Under the pieces are notes generated by a model. That model saw nothing but the letters and a program-made list of their open reading frames with translations, searched no databases and was not told where the DNA came from. Positions 20,538-31,547 of a stretch of 64,000 nucleotides of DNA are shown piece after piece. The stretch spans positions 1,612,001 through 1,676,000 of the forward strand of contig JAPFFF010000018.1 of assembly GCA_039105265.1 (NCBI GenBank). The letters run 5' to 3'. Both the position numbers and the translations under genes were made by a program. Each line of letters starts with the position of its first letter. Positions within the stretch are counted from its first letter, which is position 1. The DNA is from Tritrichomonas musculus. Its lineage: Eukaryota; Parabasalia; Tritrichomonadida; Tritrichomonadidae.

Positions 20538-21269
20538 TTTAAAAGCTAGAGTTTTTGTTATTCTTTTATTTATTTGAATACTATTGTTTATTCCTCATCA
20601 CCACTTACACTTGATATCTAAAATGAGTATTGAATGAACATTTTAAAATCAGAAATATAATTGATTTTTGAAAAAAGACATTATAAATTTTTATAATGAA
20701 TTTATCTTTTTATAGTTCTAGAATTAAATTATATATTGTATTAAAAAAAATAATGATAATTTCTTTTGTATCATACAACATTGTTGTAACAACACCAAAT
20801 CTTTTTTAAAATATTAAATATGTAAAAAGAATTTTTTAGCTCATTAACATCTCATTACTTGCACTTAGTAATATGGATGAGTTTAACTGATTGAAATTTA
20901 TAGAAAGTCATAATCTTTAGAGTTAGAGATTTGAATTAAAAAAAGTTGGGTTTAACTTACATACCACAAAATTGAGATTGATCTCAACTGATTAATTCAA
21001 AATTCTGATAATCCTATTTTTGATAACTTTATTTCAACGATGTTATTTATGAATAGAATTTTCTTAACGCTACTATCAAAAAATTCAGAACTTTATGCGT
21101 AAAAAAGTAGACATATATTTATAATAGTTACCTAAATCTCATATTTTGTTTATTGAAAGAGAAATAATATTTTTTCACTCTTTTCGTATTTTAGTTATTA
21201 AATTTCAATAGCTTTTCAATCTATCTCAGAAAAAAAAAATTGATTAAATTTTATTAATTTTTAGAATCA
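20538..21269. other. AT-rich intergenic spacer
   Basis: Lies between two plus-strand genes. The right end carries the PX gene's promoter, with TCAATG overlapping its start codon. No coding sequence, RNA gene or repeat was recognised. Confidence 0.4.
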
Positions 21270-22010
21270 ATGCGATCAATTCCACTTGCACAGCTTCCAT
21301 TAAAAAAGGCGTCAATGTTAGAAAAGTCTGCGACAGCAGGACAAAAACCTCCATTCTATATTTCAGTTGAAAACGCTTACAAATCAGTCAATCCAAATAA
21401 AGATTCGTCAATGGTATACTTTTATGACATAGAAATTGGTCTTCAATTTGGGAAAAAAGTTTTAATAAACAAAATAACACGTAGATATTCTCAAATCGAT
21501 AGATTCAATACATTACTTAAAAAATCAAATGTATCTGACGACATGATTCTCCATAAACTTCCACCAAAGAAATTGCACTTTGTCTCATCTCCTCTAAAGA
21601 AAAAAAGAAGTGGCTTTCATTTTTTGTATGAATTTTCTCAATTATGGTCATTAGATTTTAGTAATAATCAAAATTCAAATCAGAATGGTATGAAAAAATC
21701 TCCATCTTATCCAACAGAAAGATCACCTTCATCATCAAGCGATATTGTGTTAAACAAAGATTCAAATAATGTATCAAGTGATGCTGAAATTCAAGAAAAA
21801 AAATTTATCAGTGAAAGACAGGCTGGCTTGCAAAAATACTTTGAGTCACTTTCACTTATCCCTGGAATTGTTGTTCTTGAATGTTTCCAAGTCTTTTTCG
21901 GAATAGACTCACTTGCGGAAAATCAAAATAAAAATGATCATGAAAGCTCACCAAATGCATCAACAAATTTATCTATTGAAAAAACGCGCCAATATATGAA
22001 TTTAATGTAA
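21270..22010 (+). CDS. PX-domain protein with an insert in the domain
   Basis: 246 residues. The PX pattern is clear: FYISVENAYKSV, then VYFYDIEIGLQFGKK, then the lipid-binding RRYSQIDRFNTLLKK (RRYS near residue 74), then LPPKKLHF, then ERQAGLQKYFESLSLIPGIV leading into a final helix. PX domains bind phosphoinositides, typically PI3P, on endosomes; the R in RRYS and the R of ISERQ are the usual phosphate contacts. Between the PPK loop and the ERQ helix is a Ser/Asn-rich insert of about 70 residues (about 110-180), longer than usual. The last 30 residues are disordered. No BAR or other domain follows, so it may act as a simple endosomal adaptor. Confidence 0.8.
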   Translation: MRSIPLAQLPLKKASMLEKSATAGQKPPFYISVENAYKSVNPNKDSSMVYFYDIEIGLQFGKKVLINKITRRYSQIDRFNTLLKKSNVSDDMILHKLPPKKLHFVSSPLKKKRSGFHFLYEFSQLWSLDFSNNQNSNQNGMKKSPSYPTERSPSSSSDIVLNKDSNNVSSDAEIQEKKFISERQAGLQKYFESLSLIPGIVVLECFQVFFGIDSLAENQNKNDHESSPNASTNLSIEKTRQYMNLM

Positions 22011-22814
22011 TTGTTATTTAAAAAGAAGTAATTTTAAATTATATACTTTTAAATACTTTCATTTTTTCCAAATATAAATCCATAGTATTTGAAAATACTT
22101 TAGTTTTATGATATAATGCCAAAGTTGATTAAAGCCAACTGCTATATTTTCAACTTTACCTAAAATCCATATAAAAATCTCAAAATCATATCTATTATTG
22201 ATATTTCAAATTCATTTTTTTTTATTTTCTTTGCATTATTATTCCTAAAATTATTTTATTTTCGGTAAAATTGAATTTCAAAATTGAAGATAGGTTTGTC
22301 ATGATGAAACTTAACTTTTAAAAAATATAATTTACCTTTTCCTGTGATTCATAATAGAAAAATACATTAGATTTTTGAGCTCATCATGAAGTTTTTTTCC
22401 AGAATGGAAAAATTTTCTTATATCATTGATTGCTTTTCTGTGATTAAATATAAATAAATAATTATTATTATTTTATAATTGATATATAATTAAAATAACA
22501 AATAAATAACTATTTTTTGACCGGATATTTATATTTAATTATATATCTCTTATAAATAAAGTTCGAACTTTTTAAAAAGAATTTCTTTAGATCAATTCAA
22601 TTTTTATTTATATTGTCAAATTTTATAATCGGTTTTCTTAAGTCTGAACATATATTAACATTCAAAAATAAATATTATTATTTGCTTTGTAAACACATCA
22701 CATAGTGCTTTTTTTATAAGTTTTATTTATTTTTATTTTTTTTTTTCGACAATCATTTTTTCATTCTCAGAAAAAAATACATGGTCACCTCATTTTTCAC
22801 TTCATATTTTACGA
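22011..22814. other. AT-rich intergenic spacer
   Basis: Lies between two plus-strand genes. It contains TAAATAAATAATTATTATTATTTTATAATT-type runs near 22445-22480 and a T-tract just before the next gene. TTTCACTTCATATT, with initiator-like TCA motifs, lies about 10-20 bases before the ATG at 22815. No gene was recognised. Confidence 0.4.
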
Positions 22815-23711
22815 ATGTATCTACTTTTACTTCTGAGTGCACTTGTAGAATGCAAAAAGGAAAAGAAACCATGCGCTTGCGTCTTTTATACTCAAGAAAA
22901 TATTACTCAGGTCACCCAAAAAGAAAATGTCACTGTTGTTGCAGTCAGAATCAACCTTAACCAAACAAATTATAAGCCATGCGCCATCCAAAATGTTGTT
23001 AAGAAAACTAAAAAGCTTTTGAAAAAATGGGAATCCACAGATAATCATAAAATTGAAATCGTTCCATTTTTAGTTGAAGGCTCAAATGAAACAGTTGAAA
23101 AACCAGAAGTTGCACTTTTAGATTACAATGGAACTGTTATTGCAAAAGAAGTATTTGAAATTACAGTTAAAGAAGAAAACATTACTGCAGAAAATGAAGT
23201 AAATGCAACACAATCTACTGATGAAGAAAAAAAGGAAGAAAAAGTAGAAGAGAAACAAGGAGAAGCAGCTGAAGGTGAAGAAAAGAAAGAAGAGGAAAAG
23301 AAAGAAGAAGAAAAGGGAGAAGAAAGTGAAGAAAAAAGCGAAAAGAAGAAAGATAAAAAGAAGGGAAAGAAGGATAAAAAGAAGGAAAAGAAAGATAAGA
23401 AGGATAAGAAAGATAAGAAAGAAAAGAAGAAGGGAAAGAAAGACAAGAAGAAGGAAAAGAAAGATAAGAAGAGTAAAAAGGAAAAGAAACCAAAAGTTGA
23501 AATTGTTTCAAATTTCCAAGAAACACTTCAAAGCTTACTCAATAAAGAAAAAATTGAAGTTGATTTCGTGAAATTAAGTGAATCCAAGAAAGATAAGAAG
23601 AAGGAAAAGAAACAAAAGAAAGAGGAAGATCAAGCTCCTGAAGCAGAAGAAGCTTCACAGGAAAATGAGAACGCCGCACCAGAAACAGCTAATGTTACAA
23701 CAGAATTATAA
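22815..23711 (+). CDS. Secreted or ER-entering Lys/Glu-rich glycoprotein, unidentified
   Basis: 298 residues. The N-terminus MYLLLLLSALVECKK is a short signal peptide. After it comes a small domain with Cys residues (KPCACVFYTQ and YKPCAIQNV), beta-like segments, and FLVEGSNETV. Eight N-glycosylation sequons are visible (NIT, NVT, NQT, NET, NGT, NIT, NAT, NVT). From about residue 135 the chain is Glu/Lys-rich, with long KKDKKKEKK blocks, interrupted by one ordinary segment (IVSNFQETLQSLLNKEKIEV). It has no membrane segment and no KDEL-type tail. Such a basic tail on a secretory protein is odd. The CAC motif with the following beta segments could be a thioredoxin-like remnant, but I would not press this. 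Function unknown. Confidence 0.7.
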   Translation: MYLLLLLSALVECKKEKKPCACVFYTQENITQVTQKENVTVVAVRINLNQTNYKPCAIQNVVKKTKKLLKKWESTDNHKIEIVPFLVEGSNETVEKPEVALLDYNGTVIAKEVFEITVKEENITAENEVNATQSTDEEKKEEKVEEKQGEAAEGEEKKEEEKKEEEKGEESEEKSEKKKDKKKGKKDKKKEKKDKKDKKDKKEKKKGKKDKKKEKKDKKSKKEKKPKVEIVSNFQETLQSLLNKEKIEVDFVKLSESKKDKKKEKKQKKEEDQAPEAEEASQENENAAPETANVTTEL

Positions 23712-24140
23712 AAAGAATATTAATTTTCTTCTTTTTATTTAAAATCTTCAGTTTTATTTACTTACAATTACTATTGCTTTGAACTTTTTATTATTTTTTT
23801 TGTCTAAGTCACATTATATATCTATATCTATCCTAGATTGATATAGACAGACTATCTATATACGTATGAATTACACAAAATCATGAACTCAAGATAAAAA
23901 TAGTGTGAAATTGATCATAAATAAGAAAAGAATCTAATCAAAAATACAAACTTCGTTTAAATTAATATTATATATTCTATTGATTACTGAAATAAAAAGT
24001 TAAAAATTGCAATATAAATGACATAATTCGAACAAAAGTGATATGATACTTGTTCTAATTATTGAACAATGCCTTTTGGAAGTTTGGCATTCAACATCAA
24101 GCAATTAAAAAGATATTTTGTATCATTTTATCATAGTTCA
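23712..24140. other. Convergent intergenic spacer
   Basis: Lies between the 3' ends of the Lys-rich gene (plus) and the frameshifted gene (minus). A TATATCTATATCTATCC simple repeat is near 23816-23834. No gene was recognised. Confidence 0.4.
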
Positions 24141-24967
24141 TCATTTAAATCTTCCAGTTCTAAGTATGTTTGGAAAACTATAAATATGAATATTTGAATT
24201 TGGACCAATTCCAACACCACCGCCTATTAATGCATTAACATCGACCATAATAAAATAATTAACTGCATCTATCGTTTGCAAAATGAATCTTATATTAAAT
24301 AAATCCAAAACACACTTTATTTTGCTTGATTATTATTTTTAGATAATAACCAGCACTTTCCAGAAAGATCATTTTCAACATATCTTGATAAAATACTTTC
24401 TAATGATGCATCTTGATTAATAGGCAAAATATTTTGGTTAGGAGGTGAATCAATTATATCGAATATATTTATATGTCGCTTTGACTTGTTTTCATTAGTC
24501 ATTAATTGAACATTATTGGAAACCAAGTAAAAAGATTCACCTCCAGAAGGAATAATATTATCAATTATTTTTTGTGTGAGCTGACATTCAGGATACCTCA
24601 AAACATGCCAATCCAAAATACTACCTATAATATAATTAGCTTTTACAAGTGTCATAAATTGTGATCTTGTCAAAGGTTTGCAAAAAAATTCTGGTAAAGA
24701 TATAATTTTGAGCAAATCATTTGCAGTCCAATCAATTACAGTTGAAAAAAAGGAGTGACTAATAAGTATTCGATCATTAAAGAGAATGATTCCAATAGGA
24801 TAAAAATCTTTATAATTTGCTAAGCCAATTTTCATATAGTTTGAAATGTGATAAATTATGGTTAAAAATCCTTCTATATTATGATGCCAATCAGCTTTCG
24901 AATTACATTCTTGAAGATATTTTTTTATGGAATTAAAAATATCATTATTTTGTTGTATAGGAAGCAT
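24141..24967 (-). CDS. Unidentified protein; reading frame probably shifted near its 3' end
   Basis: The first frame (24317-24967) gives 216 residues ending NNNQAK. In the next frame, coding-like sequence continues without a break from about 24330 to a TGA at 24141-24143: VLDLFNIRFILQTIDAVNYF, then IGGGVGIGPNSNIHIYSFPN. Its composition matches a folded protein far better than spacer DNA. The real gene therefore probably spans both frames. The join lies at a short A-run, so it could be a sequencing error, a recent frameshift or a tiny unspliced feature. The N-terminal part has a beta-hairpin-like stretch (FYPIGIILFNDRILISHSFF) reminiscent of longin domains, but I do not recognise the family. 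Confidence 0.5.
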
Positions 24968-25934
24968 AGAAAAGTATTATGTGACCATTTATACATGTCA
25001 AATTTTTTTAGATCCCATTAATGATTATGGAATTTTGATTATTTGATTCTATAACTTGCTCACAAAAGCTTAGCAAATATCAGAATTATTTATATTTTGA
25101 ATTTAAATTCTTAAGGTTCTCCTTCCCTAAAAAAATGTAAATTATTCAATATTGAATTAACTCATAGAATATATAATTCAATAGAGTATTTTTCGGAAAA
25201 AGTTTTGGTGAAAAATAAAAATATTTGGCCTCAACGATTAAATCTTATTTTATTCAAAATTTTATTGATTTTTTAATTTTGTGATTTCTATCAGTAGAAA
25301 AATAAAAACAATAATATTCCATGAAAATGTTTTTATACAATTTTTTAAAATATATATTTTCATAAATTTTATATTTTAATTCATTTTTACAGATGATATT
25401 TATGCATATTTTATTTGTGAAATCTCATTGAATTTAATCTTTTAAATCATGATAATTCCACAAATGTACTCTTTCAATTTTTGAATTTATACATCCAAAT
25501 ATGTTATCAATTTTTTTTATTCAAAAGACTCAAAAAAAAAAAAAAAAGATTGATTTGTCAATAGCTTCAACTAAATTTAACATTTTATAAACCAAATTCA
25601 AGAAAATGAGAATAGATTCATTTTTGTTGCTTTCATACATTTGTTAATAGCAATTTTTTTTCATGGAACTCATAGAATTTTTAAGCGAAATGCAGAGAGT
25701 GTATAATTTTCAAATTTCAATTTTTGAAAAAACATAAGCATTTTCTTAAAAAGTAAAAAACAATAAATTCTTGTATGCATTAATAAATTCAAACATTTAA
25801 TATAAACATAAAGTATAAAAAAATAATTCTAGGTAGATCGTAAAAAAAGATATCTTCAACACACGCCAAAAAGTTGATTTTTGTTTTGAAATCCGAATTA
25901 GCTAATAGCGATTATTAATTTAAATTCATTTTGA
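24968..25934. other. AT-rich intergenic spacer
   Basis: Nearly 1 kb between two minus-strand genes, with an A-run at 25533-25547. It probably holds the promoter of the gene at 24967. I looked for reading frames, hairpins and tRNA-like sequence and saw none. Confidence 0.4.
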
Positions 25935-28544
25935 TTATTCATTAGCATTAACTTTCTTAAAAGAAACGAAGAACTTCGTACCATATGCTATAATTATATC
26001 AATTTTGCAATTTTTGAAGGGAAGAGGTTTAAAATCTATAATAATATCAAAGTTTTGCAAATATCTTAATCCATTATTTTCAATTATATATTCTAGCAAT
26101 TCGTCAGGCATCATAAAATATGGAGCTTCAATTCTTCTGAAGAAATAATTATTAAAGATTTCTTTATAGTCCTCATTCATGTTATTATCAGCATTACTGT
26201 TATTATCAGCATTATTGTTATTATCAGCATTATTGTTATTATCAGCATTATTGTTATTTTCATCATTAATGCCAAATAATCTATTTTTATTAAAATTCAA
26301 ATACTCTCTGAGAATTGGGTTGGCTTGAATATCTTTCTCTTCAAAATATTGTTCAAGTTCGTAGTCAAAACAAAGTTCGTATTTAACTTTATCAAAACTT
26401 TCGGGGAATATAACTTTTCTTTTTGAATAGACAGTATTGGTAGCGCCATTCTCTGGGGGCTGCAGCACAGGAAACCAATATTTTGTATTACTTATATCCC
26501 AATTAATTCGCAAAATAGTTGAAAAGGCTTGTTGATTTATCCAAATATTTTTATCATTAAAAATCGAAGTAACATGAAATGAAGAAGGAATTAAATCATT
26601 TTTGACTTCGGAGAGACAAATAACTCGAACATATTTATAATCTTTGTAATGCTCGTTCTTAGAAGAGAAATTAAAGAATGACAAATTATTAATTTTGAGT
26701 TCTTCAGGACGATTTAATCTTACTTTATTGGTATCTTTATCTTTATTATGAATTGAATAAGGAAGAAGTGAAATTGGATAAACATGACCAGGAATTTGAT
26801 GCAGATAACGACTTTGGCTTGAATCTTCTTTACATAATTCTATTACAAAATAAGAATCGCATAAATCAACCGCACCACAGCAAACGAAAGATTCATGACC
26901 ATCCTTAATAAGCGAACCGCATAAAAAAATGCATCTCTCAAGTTGAGTCATTTTGGGTGAAAATTTGATAGAATGCATCAGATTCTCCTTGCTTTCTTCA
27001 AATTTATGAAAAACACCTGAAATCATCTCAGGATTGCCCATAAATGGAAAAAGAGGACGTATTATACCATTGCTATTTTCATCTTCTTCCAAATCAAAAT
27101 TAAGTCCTTGATTGTAATAAAGGGTCGCTGGGGACCGAACACAATCATCATAATCTTTACCAGGCTTCCGTGCATCTTGGATGAGCATTTCGATCAAATC
27201 ATCTGTTTTAAAAACTACATTGGTGTTGATATAAAAGCATAGGAAATGATGCATATCTATTTTAAAATTTTCATCACGGGCTGAGATTTGACATGTTCGA
27301 GATTTTGAACTCAGGATAGTTTTATTTCGCAAATTCGTTAAAATAGGGTCTTCAACACCGTCAATTTTTGAAATATCTAGTCCATATGGCTTTGAATAGC
27401 AAATATATGGGTCATTGTCAGCGGCTACCGAAAACGAAATCATTACTTGATCATCAACATTATGATCTTTTTTACTTTTTTCTTGAATTGGGTTAAAATC
27501 TTTTTCCAATGGAATGAAATTTCCTGAAAGTCGGATCTCATGCCCATAAGAAAAGAGAATTGGTACTAATGGAACTTTTAAATAACCGTATAAAAATTTC
27601 ATTGGATGATATTTAGCCTTGCTTGGAATAATAACTGCATATAGTTTAAAAACTAATGGAGAATTCATTATGTGTGCATAATAATTTTTTGAATCTTTAG
27701 GATTGGTCTCGAACTGATCTGGATTGATGTTAAAATCTAATATAATACGGTCATTTACTCTGTAATATATCTCATCGTTATTATTATTATCTTCATTGGA
27801 ATTGTAATTAAGCTCAAAAGGATTTATAAAGGCTACTCTTGAAAATTTACTTTTGTCTTTTAATTTGCATTCAATTGAAAAACCAATTTTCAGCGGTAAA
27901 TAGTTTTTTCCTCCATTATTGTTTTGTTTGAAATATTCTAGGAATTTGATGCATTTACTGATATTAAATAGATCAAGGAGATGAATATAAAGTTTAAAAT
28001 TTTTAGCTTCAATTTGGGAATCATCTTTTGGATCAGTATTAAAAGTTTGATTTGGAGGGATCAAAACATCTAAAATTTTATCAATTTGAATTTCTTTTGG
28101 ATTATTAATGAATTTATGAATCAAACAAATAATTGTATTATGATCAAAACTAGATTCATCCTCGGCTTTTAATCGTAAAGAACTAATTATTTTTTCTACT
28201 GAACTAGTTACATCATAATCTTTATTTTTAATAGCCAATAATACATTTGTAATTGATTCTTCAGCTTTTTTTTTATAATTTTGTTGTTCTTGGAAAAATA
28301 TTTTTAGGATTTCGATGTAATTCTCAAAAGTTATCATATATGTAGGTGAAAAATAGCGAACAGCACGCTTAATATCACGGTATGTGACACCAATAAAATA
28401 TTTTCGAACCAATTTGTATGTCGCTTCATAACTAATTTGATTATCAGTCATTGGTGAAACTTCATTCAGATATTCGTCTAATAAAATACTTAACATTTTC
28501 CTATCTGGATTAAAAGTTTCTTGCGCTTCTATGTTTTTTGTCAT
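25935..28544 (-). CDS. Large unidentified protein with beta-rich centre and NNADN repeats
   Basis: 869 residues. Residues 1-190 are helical (LDEYLNEVSPMTDNQISYEA, then VTYRDIKRAVRYFSPTYMIT). Residues 200-400 are beta-rich (YYRVNDRIILDFNINPDQFE, then FLYGYLKVPLVPILFSYGHE) and could include C2-like sandwiches, but I cannot assign them. A middle section has many Cys and aromatic residues. Near residues 755-780 are four tandem copies of NNADN-type repeats, encoded at about 26180-26260. The C-terminal 90 residues are again ordered (YFMMPDELLEYIIENNGLRY). No signal peptide or membrane segment is seen. No catalytic motif was recognised and the function is unknown. Confidence 0.75.
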   Translation of the reverse strand: MTKNIEAQETFNPDRKMLSILLDEYLNEVSPMTDNQISYEATYKLVRKYFIGVTYRDIKRAVRYFSPTYMITFENYIEILKIFFQEQQNYKKKAEESITNVLLAIKNKDYDVTSSVEKIISSLRLKAEDESSFDHNTIICLIHKFINNPKEIQIDKILDVLIPPNQTFNTDPKDDSQIEAKNFKLYIHLLDLFNISKCIKFLEYFKQNNNGGKNYLPLKIGFSIECKLKDKSKFSRVAFINPFELNYNSNEDNNNNDEIYYRVNDRIILDFNINPDQFETNPKDSKNYYAHIMNSPLVFKLYAVIIPSKAKYHPMKFLYGYLKVPLVPILFSYGHEIRLSGNFIPLEKDFNPIQEKSKKDHNVDDQVMISFSVAADNDPYICYSKPYGLDISKIDGVEDPILTNLRNKTILSSKSRTCQISARDENFKIDMHHFLCFYINTNVVFKTDDLIEMLIQDARKPGKDYDDCVRSPATLYYNQGLNFDLEEDENSNGIIRPLFPFMGNPEMISGVFHKFEESKENLMHSIKFSPKMTQLERCIFLCGSLIKDGHESFVCCGAVDLCDSYFVIELCKEDSSQSRYLHQIPGHVYPISLLPYSIHNKDKDTNKVRLNRPEELKINNLSFFNFSSKNEHYKDYKYVRVICLSEVKNDLIPSSFHVTSIFNDKNIWINQQAFSTILRINWDISNTKYWFPVLQPPENGATNTVYSKRKVIFPESFDKVKYELCFDYELEQYFEEKDIQANPILREYLNFNKNRLFGINDENNNNADNNNNADNNNNADNNSNADNNMNEDYKEIFNNYFFRRIEAPYFMMPDELLEYIIENNGLRYLQNFDIIIDFKPLPFKNCKIDIIIAYGTKFFVSFKKVNANE

Positions 28545-29286
28545 TAATAGAAGATAAGCAAGAAATCTTAAGATTTTATAACAAGATATCAGAAAAAGTT
28601 TGATGATTTAATATTTTGCATAAAATATGCTTTAGTAGCAAAAGGGTTAATACTTTTATGCAATACAAGATAATTCAATGCCATGGAACTAAATGCAATG
28701 GTTTGGTACTTATATATTATTGAATATCTTCGAATAATCAGTTTTAAGAGAGTATAAATTATCCTAAAAACTTCTTCAAATAAAAAACATAAGTACATGA
28801 AAATTTAGACAAAAATAAAAGAGTACATTTTTTTTTAAATGATATAATTTAATTCTTTTCTATAATCAAATTTGAATTCAATTCAAAAAGGAAATTCTAT
28901 GAGTTTTTTGAAAAAAAATAAAATTTAATATAATACAAATATCTTGAAAATTAATAAAATAAATGTTAATATACAAGGAACGTTTATATATATGTATAAT
29001 AATAAATATAAATATATCATGAAATTATTTATATATTCAGAACAAAAATACTCAAAAAACTCAAAAGACATTTTAACCTCATTTCAATTTTTGAATAGTA
29101 AAAATTTTGGTTTTTTCAATAGGTTTCAAAAAAATTATACCACTTTTTTAAAATTACATTTTAAACAAATATATAATCTTCAATATTTTATTTCATTGTG
29201 CTTTTATAAAATTCTATTTTGCATTCAATTTTTTTAACACCTGAAACTTTCAATTTTTGATCGCATTATTTTTTAATTAAATCAAG
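28545..29286. other. Divergent intergenic spacer
   Basis: Carries the promoters of the gene at 28544 (minus) and the F5/8C-like gene at 29287 (plus). Frames of 69 and 97 residues overlap it, but they are Phe/Tyr/Ile/Lys-rich with no domain-like pattern and are probably chance. ATCAAGATG marks the right-hand start. Confidence 0.4.
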
Positions 29287-29985
29287 ATGCAAGAAATGCC
29301 AGGTATGCTTCCTCGACGATTCTCAATGCCTGAAGAATCTACACCGTTTAGTTATCCAGAAATGAGTAGTCAAAATTTACTTGAAGCTGATGATGATTTT
29401 CATGCTACAGATAGAAGAAATCTTGACGATGGCGTTGTTATTCCATATCCTGCGAAAAGATCTGAGCGAACTCCTCAAGGACTTTTCAATGGTATATTTA
29501 GCCATCTTACAAGAGAATGCCATGATAATCCAGTTAAAGCTGGCCTTGTTGTTATTTCCGGAAATTCATATAACGAAGGATATACCAGAATTTTATTACA
29601 TCTTATTGACCCAACATGGAGAGGCTCATGGACGTCTACAAATGAAAATGGCTCTTACCTTTCTTTTGACTTTTTAGAGCATAAAGTTTGTGTTATTGGA
29701 TATTCATTAAAAACATACAAAGGAAATAAAGAATGGAGACATTTAAAGTCTTGGGTTCTTGAGGGATCTAATGGAGGTGGATGGAGAGAAATTCATGTTG
29801 TCAAAAAATCAAATAAATTGAATGGACCTAGTGCAATTGCGTCATTCAAATGTGGAGATGCTGGTTCCTCTGCAAAACAACAAAAATTCTACCAAATAAT
29901 TCGACTCAGGCTTACTGACAAAAATATATATGGTGATTACTACTTGAATTTATCTGGAATTGAATTGTTCGGAATTTATGATTGA
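29287..29985 (+). CDS. F5/8-type-C-like (discoidin-fold) domain protein
   Basis: 232 residues. After a disordered N-terminus of 70 residues comes a single domain: GIFSHLTRECHDNPVKAGLV, YLSFDFLEHKVCVIGYSLKT, WRHLKSWVLEGSNGGGWREI, and a final YYLNLSGIELFGIYD. Strand order and the S-W-V-x-E-x-S block match the F5/8C-like domain that follows BTB-BACK regions in BTBD9-type and protist proteins. That domain is a beta-barrel that usually binds ligands or partners. The next gene (30171, same strand, 185 bp away) carries the same domain, so the two are probably related by duplication. This copy lacks an obvious BTB region. Confidence 0.7.
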   Translation: MQEMPGMLPRRFSMPEESTPFSYPEMSSQNLLEADDDFHATDRRNLDDGVVIPYPAKRSERTPQGLFNGIFSHLTRECHDNPVKAGLVVISGNSYNEGYTRILLHLIDPTWRGSWTSTNENGSYLSFDFLEHKVCVIGYSLKTYKGNKEWRHLKSWVLEGSNGGGWREIHVVKKSNKLNGPSAIASFKCGDAGSSAKQQKFYQIIRLRLTDKNIYGDYYLNLSGIELFGIYD

Positions 29986-30170
29986 AGATACCAAACATAT
30001 TTTTTCAGAGTATTAAGTTGTGAATGAACTTTCATTTTAAGTAAATAGCTGATTAATTTTAAAATGACTGTACATATATTAGCAATCACCTGATTTTTTT
30101 TTTAAAAAAATTTTTTATCTAAAACTTACACCACTTTTTTTGGACTAACAAATATAAGATTTTATTTATA

Positions 30171-31547
30171 ATGATAGAACCAGTTTTCACATTATTTCCT
30201 CCATCTTTTAAGAAAATTGATTTTGATAAGCAAGAAAGAGATTTTACTTTTATCGTAGGTAATTCAGAGTTCAAAATAAATAAATTGATTGCGGATTTGA
30301 TTTCTCCGAACGTAAATAGACTTCATGAAACTGATGCATCTGCGAGTTTTTATTACATTAACTGCAATCAAAATCAACAGACTATAAATAATTCACATTT
30401 TAATTCAGATGTTGATATCGAAATTAATGAATCAGATTTTAAGTTAATCATTGATTTAAGCGAAGGAAACGGAATTCAAATCGATGAAAATAACATATTA
30501 TCTCTTGATTTCTTTTTTAAAGCACTTGGAAATAATGAAATAAATAATTTTCTTTCAAATGAGATGGACATTGATTTAAATGACTTAGCTTTCAATGAAA
30601 GCAATCAAAAATATTCTCTATTTGACCGGACTCTTAATAATTTAATTATGAAGGATGCTCTTCACATGCCACATGACAAAGAAGTCAATTTTATATCTTC
30701 TCATTTTTACGCATATATAAATAATAAAAAAGCACTCAATAATAACTTAATGAAATTGAGTACTGACACTTTTTATGAAATTCTTGGGCAACCAAATCTT
30801 TGCATTGATGATGAAGAGTCTTTATTCAACTTTATTTTATTATTAATTGAAAAAAACAATGATGAATTCACTTGTTTATTTGAATTCATTGAATTTGAAA
30901 ATCTTTCAATTGAATCAGTCAAACAATTTTTGAATACAATTTCTTTTGAATCAATGAATCAAAAAGTTTGGGACTCTTTTTTGTCATTTTTTAATAATAA
31001 AAATAACAATGAAAATAATCATTTTACTAAAAGATATAGGAAGCAACTAGTTGAAATTTCATTGGACTCAAATCAATTGCTTGATGGCGTAATATCATAT
31101 ATTCAACAATCAAATGGAAACGTAAAAGTTTCATCTTCTTCTACACTTGGACAAACTCATGAACCTGAAAATGCGATTTTTACTTCGAAATCAGATTATT
31201 TCGCCACTCAAAATTTGCCAAATCAATATTTCTTAATAGATTTGATTGATAAGCAACTGATTTTTAGAAGCTATTCTTTGGCTACTTGCGAGTGGAATCA
31301 AAATAATGAGCATATAAAAAGTTGGATTGTTGAAACATCAGAAGATGGCGAAAATTGGATAGAAGTTGATCGTCATGAAAATGATTCCAGTTTAAACAAA
31401 AAAAATGCTGTATGCAATTTTGATGTTCAAAAAGTGACGAAATGTAGCTTTATTAAAATTCATCAAATCGGTGAAAATTGGGCTGGAAATAATTATTTAT
31501 CTTTTAAATCAATTGAAATCTTTGGGGGACTAATATATGATCAATGA
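30171..31547 (+). CDS. BTB/BACK-like plus F5/8-type-C-like domain protein
   Basis: 458 residues. Residues 20-120 look like a divergent BTB fold (DFTFIVGNSEFKINKLIADL followed by ISPNVNRLHETD). Residues 125-270 form a helical BACK-like region (LSTDTFYEILGQPNLCIDDE, then FNFILLLIEKN). Residues 300-455 form an F5/8C-like domain (GVISYIQQSNGNVKVSSSST, YFLIDLIDKQLIFRSYSLAT, SWIVETSEDGENWIEVDRHE, YLSFKSIEIFGG). This BTB-BACK-F5/8C layout is common in trichomonads and Entamoeba. Members elsewhere act as adaptors, some for CUL3 ligases, which is not shown here. It lies downstream of a related gene and near a third BTB gene. Confidence 0.7.
   Translation: MIEPVFTLFPPSFKKIDFDKQERDFTFIVGNSEFKINKLIADLISPNVNRLHETDASASFYYINCNQNQQTINNSHFNSDVDIEINESDFKLIIDLSEGNGIQIDENNILSLDFFFKALGNNEINNFLSNEMDIDLNDLAFNESNQKYSLFDRTLNNLIMKDALHMPHDKEVNFISSHFYAYINNKKALNNNLMKLSTDTFYEILGQPNLCIDDEESLFNFILLLIEKNNDEFTCLFEFIEFENLSIESVKQFLNTISFESMNQKVWDSFLSFFNNKNNNENNHFTKRYRKQLVEISLDSNQLLDGVISYIQQSNGNVKVSSSSTLGQTHEPENAIFTSKSDYFATQNLPNQYFLIDLIDKQLIFRSYSLATCEWNQNNEHIKSWIVETSEDGENWIEVDRHENDSSLNKKNAVCNFDVQKVTKCSFIKIHQIGENWAGNNYLSFKSIEIFGGLIYDQ

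Noticed and set aside
28944-29237. 97-aa plus-strand frame
   Set aside because: Phe/Tyr/Lys/Ile composition expected of random AT-rich DNA, no motif, and lies in a promoter spacer.
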